Shown here piece by piece: positions 55,707 to 64,000 of a stretch of 64,000 nt of DNA. Each line of letters starts with the position of its first letter. Position 1 is the stretch's first letter. Source of the DNA: Haloferax litoreum (GTDB lineage: Archaea > Halobacteriota > Halobacteria > Halobacteriales > Haloferacaceae); contig NZ_WKJO01000001.1 of the NCBI RefSeq assembly GCF_009674605.1, positions 248,001 through 312,000 of the forward strand, given 5' to 3'. The notes below the pieces were generated by a model, which had not been told where the DNA came from, ran no database searches, and saw only the letters and a list, made by a program, of their open reading frames with translations. A program made the position numbers and the translations under genes.

Positions 55707-55807
55707 ACACAAGACGTCCAAGGGGAATGGTATGAATATTCCCCCTAATCGGTCGTTCTCAATTGACAGAACATCCGACCCCTCAATCTGTCTGGTCGAG
55801 GGAACGC

Positions 55808-56704
55808 TCACGAACGGTTCGCTCGAAAGGCATCGATTGCCGCCCGATAGCCCGACTGATACGTCGGGTGAATGAACTCATAGCCGAGTTCGTGAAGGTA
55901 GTCGTTCGAACACCGCTTGCTCGTGAGGATACGACGTCGGGCCGCCTCCGAGAGGTCACCCGCGTCGAGTCGTTCCTGTTTCGTTCGTTTTTCGGGACGC
56001 GGGACGCCGCACTCGTCGGCCAACCAATCGGCGAACTCGTGTTTCGAGACGGGTTCGTCGTCGACGACGAGGACCGTGTCGTCGCGTGCACGGTCGGTTT
56101 CGAGGAGGTACGCGACGGTACCAGCGGCGTCGTCGCGGTGGACCATGTTGAGATACCCCTCCGTGACTGGACCGTCGAGATATCGTTCGAGGCGGTAGCG
56201 GTCAGGTCCGTAGAGACCCGCGAACCGCGCGACTGTGCCGTCGAGCCCCCGTTCGGCGGCGTACTCGCGGGCGACACGTTCCGCTTCGGCCAAGACGCGC
56301 GTCTTGTCCGTGGTCGGGTCAAGCGGCGTCGACTCGTCGACGAAGGCTCCGTCGTGGTCGCCATAGACGCCCGTACTCGACGTGTAGACGAGACGCTCCG
56401 GCGGGTCGTCGCGAGCGGTGAAGTGGTCGATAGCAGTCCGCAGACCGTCGACGAAGATGGTGCGCGCGGCGTCGGCCCCCCGACCACCGGAACTCGCCGC
56501 GAAGACGACGTGGTCGACGTCAGGAATCGCCGCGAGACTCGCTTCGTCGGTCACGTCGGCACGCACCGCTTCAGCACCCGTGTCGGCGACGGCGTCGAGG
56601 CCCGCTTCAGAGCGTCGAACGCCCCACACGTCGTGCCCGTCGACGACAAGTTGCCGTGCGAGTTGGAGGCCGACGTATCCGCACCCGAGGATGGCGACCC
56701 TCAT
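55808..56704 (-). CDS. NAD-dependent epimerase/dehydratase (extended SDR)
   Basis: 298 residues from the ATG at 56704 (MRVAILGCGYVGLQLAR). Dinucleotide motif GCGYVG; the catalytic site reads VYTSSTGVYGDHDG (the usual YxxxK is not seen), as in SDR a5/YeeZ-type proteins. VARFAGLYGPDRYRLERYL and NMVHRDDAAG follow. It probably acts on a nucleotide sugar or related metabolite, but substrate is unknown. Its first codons overlap the stop of the upstream gene by four bases, so they form a two-gene operon. Confidence 0.83.
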   Translation of the reverse strand: MRVAILGCGYVGLQLARQLVVDGHDVWGVRRSEAGLDAVADTGAEAVRADVTDEASLAAIPDVDHVVFAASSGGRGADAARTIFVDGLRTAIDHFTARDDPPERLVYTSSTGVYGDHDGAFVDESTPLDPTTDKTRVLAEAERVAREYAAERGLDGTVARFAGLYGPDRYRLERYLDGPVTEGYLNMVHRDDAAGTVAYLLETDRARDDTVLVVDDEPVSKHEFADWLADECGVPRPEKRTKQERLDAGDLSEAARRRILTSKRCSNDYLHELGYEFIHPTYQSGYRAAIDAFRANRS

Positions 56705-57120
56705 CGCTCGTTTCGGACGGCGATGGCGTGGTGGATGGCGGCGAGTTCGGAGAGCGTCGCCGCAGTTCGGCCCTCGATGGCCTGTTGAATCTCTTGGCCC
56801 GAGAGGTCGAGGTCGACTTCGGCGGCGAGTGTGTCCACGTCGAGGATACCGGTGGTCATGCCCATGAGGAGGTGGTCGCGGAACTCCCACGCGATGGCGT
56901 CGGCGTCCGGGTTGCCGTCGGTGAGTGCGAGAATCGAGGCGGCCTGTTCGAGCGTCAACTCCAACACGCCGTTCGAGAGGATATCTTCGGAGACGTCGGC
57001 AACGTCCGCGGCGGCGTCTACGCCAGCGGCATCGACTGCGGCACGGACTTCGTCCTCGTAGGCGGCCCGAAGTTCGTCGGGCGACACGGTGCCGGGTCGC
57101 GCTACGGCGTCGTACAACAT
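56701..57120 (-). CDS. small acidic helical protein (DUF5791-like)
   Basis: 139 residues from the ATG at 57120 (MLYDAVARPGTVSPDEL). All-helical and acidic (ELRAAYEDEVRAAVDAAGVDAA, VLELTLEQAASILALTDGNPDADAIAWEFRDHLLMGMTTG). Conserved in haloarchaea as DUF5791 (from memory); no catalytic motif is visible. It overlaps the SDR gene by four bases, so the two proteins may work together. Confidence 0.75.
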   Translation of the reverse strand: MLYDAVARPGTVSPDELRAAYEDEVRAAVDAAGVDAAADVADVSEDILSNGVLELTLEQAASILALTDGNPDADAIAWEFRDHLLMGMTTGILDVDTLAAEVDLDLSGQEIQQAIEGRTAATLSELAAIHHAIAVRNER

Positions 57121-57225
57121 ATACCGAGGATTGGGTAGTCGGGCGGCAAAACGGTTGTCACTCGGCACGAGTTCGCCGGTAACGGCGGTGGTGTGCCGTC
57201 ATCGGCTACGGCAGTCGTCGCGTCC

Positions 57226-60200
57226 TCACGACGCCCGACAGTCGGCAGCGACGGTGCATCCCGGTCCGCCGTCCCACCCCGCAGAGCGTTCGTCAGCGTC
57301 ACCGTCTACGTCGCCCACGCCGATTCCCGACGGTGGGACAGCGACGACGATAGCCGTCTCCACGTCGAAGGCGACACGTTCGCCGCGACCGACTGTCTCC
57401 CGCGCCCCGTCTTCGTCCCAATCGAGTGCGACGACGGACCCATCGCGGGCGTAGGTCAGCGACTCGGTTTCGCCGCCGCGGGCGTGGACGCGGAACTGTG
57501 CGAACTCGCCAGCGACTGCGACGTCCCACACGTTGACCGTCGCGTACCAGTATCCGGGGACGGGAGCGACTGGCATCCCGGCCGGGACGCGGCGGAACGA
57601 CCGGTCGAATCGCGCATCCAGCGTGTCGTCGAGACGCTTCTCGACGGCGTCTTCAGTCTCGTTCCTCACCACGTCAGTCGCCGCGGAGGCGATGGCGTCC
57701 TGTCGGACGGTCCGCGTCGATTCGACGGTTCGGTTCGTGAGTCGTTGTGGAACTGTCGTCGACCGACTCCGGCGGACAGACCGGAAGGCGTCGTCGAGAC
57801 GGAGTTCGAGGAGGTCCGCTTCGACAGTTCCCGGTGCAGTTGCCGACACGGCGATAGCACGTGCGGCGGACCCGTTCGTAACCGCTAGCGCTCTGTGTTC
57901 CGGGTCGTCCCATCGGCCGAGCGTCGATTCCAGTACCCGCTGTCGTTCGGTGACGCCGAGGTCGGTGTGCTGGGTGAGCGTGTCGCGGGCCGCTTCTTCG
58001 GCCGGAACCGTCGCCCGGACGACGGCGAGTTCGAGTGTATCGCGGCGTTCACGGAGGGTCTCGTCCGTTCCGTTCGACACCGCCAACGTATCGTCAGCAG
58101 CGAGAAGTGCGTGGGCCGCAACTCGAAGGGAGACGCGACGACGAGCGCCGAAGACGGGTTCGAGAACGGTGTCTGTCGCATCCCCGTAGGGGACGGTGAA
58201 CAGGTTGGTGTTGCGGGCGACGAGGGGGTGGTACGTCCCTGCGCGGTCGACAGTCGGAACGGCGGACCCCGAGAGTCCGCCGAGCGAGAGGTACATCGGG
58301 TCCGCGTCGGGAACGAACCGGACACCATCAGGACGACTGGTCTGCTGTGCCGGTCGCGTCGTCCCCAGAACCTGTCGAGCAGTCCGTTCGGCAGCGACTG
58401 CCGCCGAGAGCGACCCGACGTTCGCATCCTGTGCCGCCTCGTCTGCCGCGCCAGTCGCGGCGGCGGTTTGATTGGCGCGGTGGTCGAGTTCCACCAGCAC
58501 GCGGTCCAGATACGCGGCGCGAACCGCGACGCGTGCCCTGTCGGCGACGCCGTCGTAGGCGGCGGGTGCATCGACGAGTTCGCCCCGGTCGGAACGGAGG
58601 TCCGCGGCGAGTTCCGCCGCGGGGTTCACCTCACCGGCGGCGACGGCGCGGGCCGAGACGGTTCGACTTCGGTTGCGGACTCGCTGGTGGAGACTGACGA
58701 GGTCGGCGCGAATCCACGCGTCGAGACCAGAAGGCCGAGGTGCGCCGACCGACTCGGGTGACGGCACGTCACCCGCGGCCACGTCGCGAGCGAGTCCGTC
58801 GAATCCGCCACGGGTGGAGACGATGTCGTCAGCGACAGTCGTCGCGGCGGCGAAGTTCTCGCCGTCGAGTGGACCACCCGGTGAGAGCAGAGGGTCGATA
58901 GGTCGCGCTGAACCGTGGACAGCGTCGGGTTCGACGACCACCGCGACGTCGACGCGCGTCTTCTTGACCGTCTGTTCCTCCGATTCGACCGTCTCGTTGC
59001 CGAGTCGCCACGTCTTCGTGGTCTGCTCGCGGGTCGTCACCATCCGAGAGGCCGCCGACGCGACGACGGTGTCAGGGGCGACGGCGGGCGTCCGCGTGGG
59101 CAGTGTCGTGACCGACGAAGTCGTCTCAGTCGTCGTGTCTACGAGCGTCCAGTCGGAACCAGCATCGACTGGGGGGTCGCTCGTGTGCTGGACGACGTGA
59201 ACGTCGGATTCGACCGAGACCGTCGCCCGGTGTGCGTCGGCGACCACGTCGTCGAGTGAGTCACCACCGGTTCCATCGAGGAGTGAGACGAGTGCGTGGT
59301 CCGCCGCAGAACCGACGGCCGCCTCGATAGTTTGGTCTGTCGGGATGGTCGACGAGGGCGGGTCGTCTACTTCGTTCGGGGCTGGGAGTGCGTCCGCCAG
59401 TGCAGGTGCACCGTTCGCTCCGGTCTGTGACAGGAGGCTTCGGACACCGGTTCTGACGGCAGCACGGCCGACCGCCGCGCGAGCGTCAGCGTCGGACGTC
59501 CCGAACGTTTGCTGTTCGGTGAGGAGGACCCCAGCGTTCGTCGCCAACGCGGCGTGTTCGTTCGAGACGATGTTCTCGATGGGTGCACCGGCGTACTGAC
59601 TCCATCCACGAGTCCACGCTGCTGCCCAGAGTGCTGTCGTGACCGTCGCGTCCAGTGTGCCGCCGTCCGTCGCGCCCGCGTCGAGGCGACGCTCGAAGGT
59701 CTCCGTCCGGTCGTGGAGCGCGAGGACTGGCGTTCGGACGCCGACAGTCGTCGTGAGTGACTCGTCGGCGACGCGGGTGCCGTCTCGCTGTGCGCTGACT
59801 GCGATATCTTCGACGGTGACGACGAGCATCGTTCCGTTCTCCCGTCCGTCGAGAGAGACGCGGTCCATCGCGCTGCGAAGGGTCGATTCGTTCGTTGGCC
59901 GCGGAATCGAGGCCGTCGCGTGGACGCCGCCACGCCGGGCGGAGATGGCTCGAAGCCGTTCTTCGGTGGCGAGGGCGATTCGGAGACGGAGAGAGTCGCG
60001 GAAGGTCTGGTTCTCCGAGAGAACCCGACCGACCGTCGTGTTCGCCCGCGTCGTCACGGGATTCGCGGCGGCCTCACGCGCCGCGTCGCGGACTGCTGCT
60101 CGAACTGCGGCGTCGGTCTGTGCAGTCGCTCGTTCGACCGCGTCTTCGACTCGTCGGTCCGTGACAGGGTCGTGGGCCGAGAGCGCACCCGAGAACGTCG

Positions 60201-60282
60201 CACTCCCGACGAGGAGGAGCACCCCGAGCAGGGCGAACGGGACCCGTCCCCGGTCGTCTTCGGCGAGTCTCACGGAGACCAC
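57226..60282 (-). CDS. very large prepilin-like exported protein of the pilus cluster
   Basis: 1018 residues. The N-terminus reads DDRG followed by RVPFALLGVLLLVGSATF: a short charged leader ending in Gly before a 20-residue hydrophobic helix, as in type IV prepilins cut by PibD. About 960 mostly polar residues follow, rich in Asp, Thr, Ala and Arg, with many N-x-S/T sites. The C-terminal 130 residues are beta-rich (VPGYWYATVNVWDVAVAGEF) and may be a globular head. Resembles haloarchaeal DUF7286, a family found beside pilB/pilC genes. Its start overlaps the upstream gene by 13 bases. Probably a surface structural or adhesin component. Confidence 0.75.
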   Translation of the reverse strand: MVSVRLAEDDRGRVPFALLGVLLLVGSATFSGALSAHDPVTDRRVEDAVERATAQTDAAVRAAVRDAAREAAANPVTTRANTTVGRVLSENQTFRDSLRLRIALATEERLRAISARRGGVHATASIPRPTNESTLRSAMDRVSLDGRENGTMLVVTVEDIAVSAQRDGTRVADESLTTTVGVRTPVLALHDRTETFERRLDAGATDGGTLDATVTTALWAAAWTRGWSQYAGAPIENIVSNEHAALATNAGVLLTEQQTFGTSDADARAAVGRAAVRTGVRSLLSQTGANGAPALADALPAPNEVDDPPSSTIPTDQTIEAAVGSAADHALVSLLDGTGGDSLDDVVADAHRATVSVESDVHVVQHTSDPPVDAGSDWTLVDTTTETTSSVTTLPTRTPAVAPDTVVASAASRMVTTREQTTKTWRLGNETVESEEQTVKKTRVDVAVVVEPDAVHGSARPIDPLLSPGGPLDGENFAAATTVADDIVSTRGGFDGLARDVAAGDVPSPESVGAPRPSGLDAWIRADLVSLHQRVRNRSRTVSARAVAAGEVNPAAELAADLRSDRGELVDAPAAYDGVADRARVAVRAAYLDRVLVELDHRANQTAAATGAADEAAQDANVGSLSAAVAAERTARQVLGTTRPAQQTSRPDGVRFVPDADPMYLSLGGLSGSAVPTVDRAGTYHPLVARNTNLFTVPYGDATDTVLEPVFGARRRVSLRVAAHALLAADDTLAVSNGTDETLRERRDTLELAVVRATVPAEEAARDTLTQHTDLGVTERQRVLESTLGRWDDPEHRALAVTNGSAARAIAVSATAPGTVEADLLELRLDDAFRSVRRSRSTTVPQRLTNRTVESTRTVRQDAIASAATDVVRNETEDAVEKRLDDTLDARFDRSFRRVPAGMPVAPVPGYWYATVNVWDVAVAGEFAQFRVHARGGETESLTYARDGSVVALDWDEDGARETVGRGERVAFDVETAIVVAVPPSGIGVGDVDGDADERSAGWDGGPGCTVAADCRAS

Positions 60283-61169
60283 GTCCTGACGACGATGGTG
60301 ACGCGCCCGACAGCGACAGCGTCGGCCGCGCTCTGGGGGTCGTCGTATCTGGTTCGCATATCGGCGGCGAGACGCGGCGCGAGCGCCGCCGCGAGGTCAG
60401 CGTTCGCAACGCGAGTCTCCTCGCGGGCGACTTCCGGGGCGACGGATGCACCGACCAGCGACCCTGCACGGTCGTACCGATGGCGCATCAACGTCGAGAC
60501 GGGTTCGTCGCCGCGCAGTGCGAGACGGGCGAGCGCCGGTGGAAACAGTCCAGCGACGGTCCGGTTTGCGACGACGCCCGCAATGGCGTCGAACCCGTCG
60601 TCGCTGGCGGCGATAGCGGCACCCCTCGCAGGTGGAAATCCGCTCGGTATGTCGACGGTGGCGGCATGGACCGTCGCAGACGACGGCGGCGTCGGGCCGA
60701 GCGTATCGGTCGCCCGAATCGGTGCGCCGGGGTACGGCGACCAGTGAACTACAATCTGGACGCCGCGTGCTGGAAGTTCCGACGCGACTCGCGTGGCAAC
60801 CTGTCGACGCAAATCGTCCCGTGCGTGCGTGAGGCGAACACCATCGACGGTGGTCCCCCCGAGCGTCGCCCGGGCGAGCAACCCGGCGAGACTTCCGTGC
60901 GCAGTTCGGCTGAGTTCACGAGAGTCGATACCGTCGGCACCGAGGAGTGATGGGTCGGCGGCGTCGACACCGGGTTCGAGGTCGTACTGAACCGTCGCCG
61001 TACTCGTCGTCAGCGACGGTGCGATGCTATCGGCGTCGGGAGTAGTACGACCGATTCCGACCGCACCTCCGTCGACTGCACCCGCGTCGGCGGTGACGAC
61101 CAGTCCGACGCTCGCACCGACGAGGAGCAGACAGAGCGTCACGTCGAAGACGAGGTCGGTCACGACCAC
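60270..61169 (-). CDS. exported pilus-cluster protein (DUF7284-like)
   Basis: 299 residues, GTG start at 61169 or 61163. An N-terminal membrane helix (TDLVFDVTLCLLLVGASVGLVVT) is followed by an outside domain with no catalytic motif (VATRVASELPARGVQIVVHW, NRTVAGLFPPALARLAL). It overlaps its neighbours on both sides (10 and 13 bases), so it is part of the tight pilus operon. No prepilin cleavage motif is visible. Probably an accessory assembly protein. Confidence 0.7.
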   Translation of the reverse strand: MVVTDLVFDVTLCLLLVGASVGLVVTADAGAVDGGAVGIGRTTPDADSIAPSLTTSTATVQYDLEPGVDAADPSLLGADGIDSRELSRTAHGSLAGLLARATLGGTTVDGVRLTHARDDLRRQVATRVASELPARGVQIVVHWSPYPGAPIRATDTLGPTPPSSATVHAATVDIPSGFPPARGAAIAASDDGFDAIAGVVANRTVAGLFPPALARLALRGDEPVSTLMRHRYDRAGSLVGASVAPEVAREETRVANADLAAALAPRLAADMRTRYDDPQSAADAVAVGRVTIVVRTWSP

Positions 61170-61552
61170 ACCACCACACGGAGTTTTCCGAATCCGACAC
61201 GACCGGGTTCGGTACGGACGCTGACCCGAGTCACAGAACCGTCCGCACCTGTCGGAGAGGGAGGTCCAGCGACTCGCCGAACGTCGTCGACGGCGACGAC
61301 GATACGACAGGAGTATCCGTCGGGACAGGCCGACCGAGCGTCCGAGAGTCGAGAGAGTTCGACGACGCCCATCTCGTCGGTGAGGGCAGACTCGACGGCA
61401 GCGAGTGTTGCCGAATCGAGGTCTCTGTCGGCAGTCGGGTGCGCCCGGTCCAGAACCGTCGCGTACCCCGAAAGCGCGGCGAAGACGACGACCAGCGCAG
61501 TGAGGGCGGCGACTGGAGACGTTTGCCCCCTACGCCGAGACGACGGTGACAT
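61160..61552 (-). CDS. minor pilin-like protein (DUF7285-like)
   Basis: 130 residues from the ATG at 61552 (MSPSSRRRGQTSPVAAL). The leader RRRG followed by QTSPVAALTALVVVFAALS closely resembles archaeal type IV prepilins, whose PibD-cut sites read (K/R)G before a V/Q-S/T-P-V-x-x hydrophobic helix. The rest is a small beta-rich head with a Cys pair (RSACPDGYSCRIVVAVDDV). It overlaps the upstream gene by 23 bases. Probably a minor pilin or pseudopilin of this machine. Confidence 0.75.
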   Translation of the reverse strand: MSPSSRRRGQTSPVAALTALVVVFAALSGYATVLDRAHPTADRDLDSATLAAVESALTDEMGVVELSRLSDARSACPDGYSCRIVVAVDDVRRVAGPPSPTGADGSVTRVSVRTEPGRVGFGKLRVVVWS

Positions 61553-62000
61553 CCGTTCCCTCCCACGAGACGTGTCGGACGACGAGCGATTCGGCGGCGG
61601 GTCGCCACGACGAGTCGGTTCGGTGAGCGTCCGCGACGGCCGCGCGAAACGCCGCAGGCGACTCGAACACGTCGCTCGGTGGCGCACCCACCGCGACAGC
61701 ACCGAGTCGCGTCCCGGGTGTCGTCGGCACGATTGGCCCGAACGCGAACGTCGCGTGTGCGGCACCACCCTCGTTTCTGAGGCCGATGCGTCGAGCGTCG
61801 AGACGGACTGAATCGGCGTTTATCGGGTATTCGGCCGTCGCGTCGTAGTCGGCGACAGCGACGCCATCGACAGTATCGGCGACGCCTGACGCGTCGGGTG
61901 CCGGTGTGGTCGGTATCCCGGCGACGACGCCGAGGAGGACCGTCGCGGCGACGGAGAGTGCAGTCCACGTGTACAGCGATTCGAGCGGTGCGTCGAACAT
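61530..62000 (-). CDS. exported pilus-cluster protein (DUF7283-like)
   Basis: 156 residues. One N-terminal membrane helix (SLYTWTALSVAATVLLGVVAGI) and an outside beta-rich domain (VRLDARRIGLRNEGGAAHATFAFGPIVP, VRHVSWEGTDVTVV). No prepilin motif. It is the first small gene after pilC (42-base gap) and overlaps the pilin-like gene. Role in assembly is inferred from position only. Confidence 0.7.
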   Translation of the reverse strand: MFDAPLESLYTWTALSVAATVLLGVVAGIPTTPAPDASGVADTVDGVAVADYDATAEYPINADSVRLDARRIGLRNEGGAAHATFAFGPIVPTTPGTRLGAVAVGAPPSDVFESPAAFRAAVADAHRTDSSWRPAAESLVVRHVSWEGTDVTVVSA

Positions 62001-62042
62001 AGACCGGGGTGGTCCCGTTCGAGTATTTAAATCTCAGCCCGG

Positions 62043-63764
62043 TCAGAACAACGCGCCTGCGGCGACGAACGCGGTGAGAAACGTCGCCGTCGACGAGACG
62101 AGTGCGCTCCCGACACGCGACGCGACGAGGTGTCTGTCGAGTCCGTCGGCGATACCGACGGCCAGCGTGGTCAAGACGGCGGCCGAGACGAGAACGTACA
62201 CGCCGACGGCGACACCGAGGTCGCTTGTCGCCATCGGCGCGGCGACTGCGGCTTCGTCCAGTGTCCGTGCTGGCGTCATTCCGTCGGCGAGTGCGACGGT
62301 TGCACCTGCGACGAGTGGCCCGAAGAGTGCCGCCGTGTTCGAGAGTGTCTCCGTGACCGAGGCGAGTTCGCGACGTGACTCGGCGTCGAGTCGAGAGAGC
62401 GCAGCGAGTTGGTCGGCCATCGAGACGATTGCTCGCCCCGCGGGACGCCCCTCACTGGCGGCGAGTCCGAGTAAGGTGACGACGCCTTCGACCCGAGGAC
62501 TGGGCACCGAGTCGAGGACGCCGTAGTCGCCGCAAAACGACTCGACGACGCCCACCCGAAGTCGGCGCTGGACGCCAACCGCGTCGCCGAGGAGTGCACC
62601 CGCTTCGCCGGGAACCGACTCGGCGGCACGGGCGAGTGCCGACTCGACTGCTTCGCCTTCGCCGACCGCGCGGCCAACGAGGTAGAGCACGTCTGAGAGA
62701 CTGTCTTCGACCGCTCGCACACGGACACGGAGCGCCATCATCGGCCGGGCGGCGACGTACAGCGCGGTTCCGACGCCAGCACCGACTGCCGCGAGCGGTG
62801 CCGCCCACGGGGCGACGACGGCATCGGCAGCGACGAAGCACCCGACGGCGACGACGAGACCAGCGAGTGCGGCGCGGTAGCGATGGTCGGACACCGCCGG
62901 GTGGGTGGCGTCTATCGAGAGTGGGGCGAACGCGACGGGCCGACGGACGAGCACCCACGCGACTGTCGCGAGGAGACTGACTGGTAGTACGAAGTCGTAC
63001 AGGAAGACGACGTGTCCGGTGGAGATGCCGACACCAGCGACCCGTGCAGCAGGAAGCGCGCCGACGAGTGCAAGCGGGAGCAAGACGCCGAACGCGTAGA
63101 CGGCAGTGACCGGGCCACGAATCTTACCGACGAAGTCGGCGAGGCGGTCACGCGTCCCCTCGCGGACGACTTCGTGCGCTCTGTCGAGTGCACGGTCACG
63201 TTCACCTGCGGGAACGTCGGCGGCAGTCTGGAGCAACGCCGCCGACCGGTCGAGCGCAGGGAACCACGAGCGCCACGCAGTCGCGAACGCGCCGAGGCCA
63301 GACGTCGGCGTTCCCCGAGCGCGTTCTGTGTGTGCGGCGAGCGAGGCAGAGAGCGGTCCATCGTCCGCGTGGGCAGCGAACGCCACCGCGCGTTCGACCG
63401 ATGGTTCGATTCGCATTCGGAGCGCGATTCGACCGACGAGTTCGGGGGCGCTACCGAGCGCGCGGGTTCGCTGAAGTGTCGCCAGCCAGATTGGTACGGC
63501 GTGAACCGCGTGGGCAGACCCGAGCGCTGCGGCGAGTGCAACCACGAGGACCGTCAGCGTCGGCATTCGGGCGACAGTCGCGAGGGTCCACCCGAGAAGC
63601 GCAGCGGGAATCGCGGCCCCGTATCCAGCCTCGACGACCACTTCGGGGTCCGTCTCGGAACCGAGGAACGCGAGCGCACGTCGCAACTCGTCGCTCGGGT
63701 CGGCAGACGTCGGTGCGAGTCGTGCGAGCATCGGCGTCAGCGTGTGGGCGACGGCGGTCAGCAT
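62043..63764 (-). CDS. pilC: PilC/TadC-type pilus inner-membrane platform protein
   Basis: 573 residues with two T2SF domains, the archaeal arrangement. Membrane helices cluster at about 55-95, 215-265, 295-345 and 500-565; the cytoplasmic helical bundles contain the family pattern (ALRMRIEPSVERAVAFAA in the first, LYLVGRAVGEGEAVESALARAAESVPGEAG in the second). It anchors the assembly ATPase and builds the pilus in the membrane. Its start overlaps the ATPase stop by seven bases, the usual pilB-pilC pairing. Which of the several haloarchaeal pil loci this is cannot be told here. Confidence 0.88.
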   Translation of the reverse strand: MLTAVAHTLTPMLARLAPTSADPSDELRRALAFLGSETDPEVVVEAGYGAAIPAALLGWTLATVARMPTLTVLVVALAAALGSAHAVHAVPIWLATLQRTRALGSAPELVGRIALRMRIEPSVERAVAFAAHADDGPLSASLAAHTERARGTPTSGLGAFATAWRSWFPALDRSAALLQTAADVPAGERDRALDRAHEVVREGTRDRLADFVGKIRGPVTAVYAFGVLLPLALVGALPAARVAGVGISTGHVVFLYDFVLPVSLLATVAWVLVRRPVAFAPLSIDATHPAVSDHRYRAALAGLVVAVGCFVAADAVVAPWAAPLAAVGAGVGTALYVAARPMMALRVRVRAVEDSLSDVLYLVGRAVGEGEAVESALARAAESVPGEAGALLGDAVGVQRRLRVGVVESFCGDYGVLDSVPSPRVEGVVTLLGLAASEGRPAGRAIVSMADQLAALSRLDAESRRELASVTETLSNTAALFGPLVAGATVALADGMTPARTLDEAAVAAPMATSDLGVAVGVYVLVSAAVLTTLAVGIADGLDRHLVASRVGSALVSSTATFLTAFVAAGALF

Positions 63765-64000
63765 CCGGAACCCCCCTCCAAACGCGGTTCAGTGCGGTCG
63801 GCAGGGTCCGTCCGACCAGTCTCGGCGAGCGTCGCGAGTCGTCTCGACCGAGTATCGAGCACGGCGAGAACGTCGGCGTACGATTCGCCGGGATTCGAAA
63901 TCGACTCGATTGCGAGACTATCACCTCGTTCGACCGTTCCGGTCGGTGCGAGCGAAGCGCCGTCGTGGGCGAACAACGTCTCGAACGTCGCGTCTCCCGC
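63758..64000 (-). CDS. pilB: C-terminal end of a PilB/TadA-type assembly ATPase (cut by the window)
   Basis: The reading frame is open to base 64000, so only the last 80 residues are seen (ATFETLFAHDGASLAPTG, then NPGESYADVLAVLDTRSRRLATLAE). The FxxLFAHDG pattern is typical of the end of archaeal PilB-type secretion ATPases. Walker motifs lie outside the window. The stop overlaps the pilC start by seven bases. The call rests on this tail and on the pilC neighbour. Confidence 0.75.
   Translation of the reverse strand, partial: AGDATFETLFAHDGASLAPTGTVERGDSLAIESISNPGESYADVLAVLDTRSRRLATLAETGRTDPADRTEPRLEGGSGC

Noticed and set aside
1-64000. tRNA, rRNA and insertion sequences
   Set aside because: I looked for T-loop motifs, rRNA stretches, transposase motifs and terminal inverted repeats and saw none I could support; a tRNAscan-SE and ISfinder run would settle it.

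Overview
The window is about 64 kb of dense, GC-rich, archaeal chromosome. Several things point to a haloarchaeon close to Haloferax. Proteins are strongly acidic, and many genes start about 25-30 bases downstream of a TATA-like box, so their mRNAs would be nearly leaderless. The information machinery is archaeal (TFB, thermosome, membrane-bound LonB). Glycosyltransferase AglD keeps Asp110 and Asp112 at the positions known from Haloferax volcanii, and a Zim-type CTAG methyltransferase is present. From memory, the gene order resembles the H. volcanii HVO_0745-HVO_0812 stretch read backwards; this was not checked. I found no rRNA, tRNA, CRISPR array or intact insertion sequence. Most of the window is core chromosome rather than a transferred island.

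Layout from left to right. 1-7 kb: end of a LiaF-like membrane protein, metG, two tandem small exported paralogues, a lone cytochrome b C-terminal (PetD-like) subunit, and pyruvate kinase. 7-14 kb: envelope genes, namely a surface protein, a Mrr-like/membrane fusion, NfeD with two SPFH proteins, and two winged-helix proteins. 14-22.6 kb: aglD, an inosine/xanthosine triphosphatase, a BtuF-like protein, tfb, the zim methyltransferase, aroD and 3-dehydroquinate synthase II. 22.6-23.8 kb: a gene-free spacer. 23.8-28.6 kb: ogt, ADH synthase, trpA, trpB and trpC (one leftward operon), then an MGMT-like protein without the acceptor cysteine. ADH synthase, aroB', aroD and trpCBA together cover much of the archaeal route to aromatic amino acids.

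28.6-36 kb: a CPBP membrane protease behind LonB, a tight nadM / SAM-hydroxide adenosyltransferase / TRIC-channel operon, a 47-residue membrane protein, and a thermosome subunit with a strong promoter. 36-48.5 kb: regulators (HalOD1, Bat-type HTH, winged helix), an amidohydrolase, a glycosyltransferase, a methyltransferase, an MBL hydrolase, a YkgJ protein, a TRAM protein, an MFS transporter, a radical SAM protein with a C-terminal helix-hairpin-helix, a zinc-ribbon/Hsp20 pair and a FAD oxidoreductase. 48.9-57 kb: DoxX, a Nudix / unknown / GT81 operon, an MFS transporter, a small zinc finger, an aldo/keto reductase, a DHH phosphoesterase and an SDR pair. 57-64 kb: a leftward type IV pilus cluster (PilB end, PilC, then four exported or pilin-like proteins, one of 1018 residues).

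The observations I rate highest are the MGMT-like protein whose acceptor Cys is Asp, paired TGTACA boxes over the trpCBA promoter, the giant prepilin-like protein in the pilus cluster, the duplicated SPFH genes with a near-identical internal patch and matching promoters, a TrpA whose usual catalytic Asp is Glu, and three 24-base tandem units between convergent genes.
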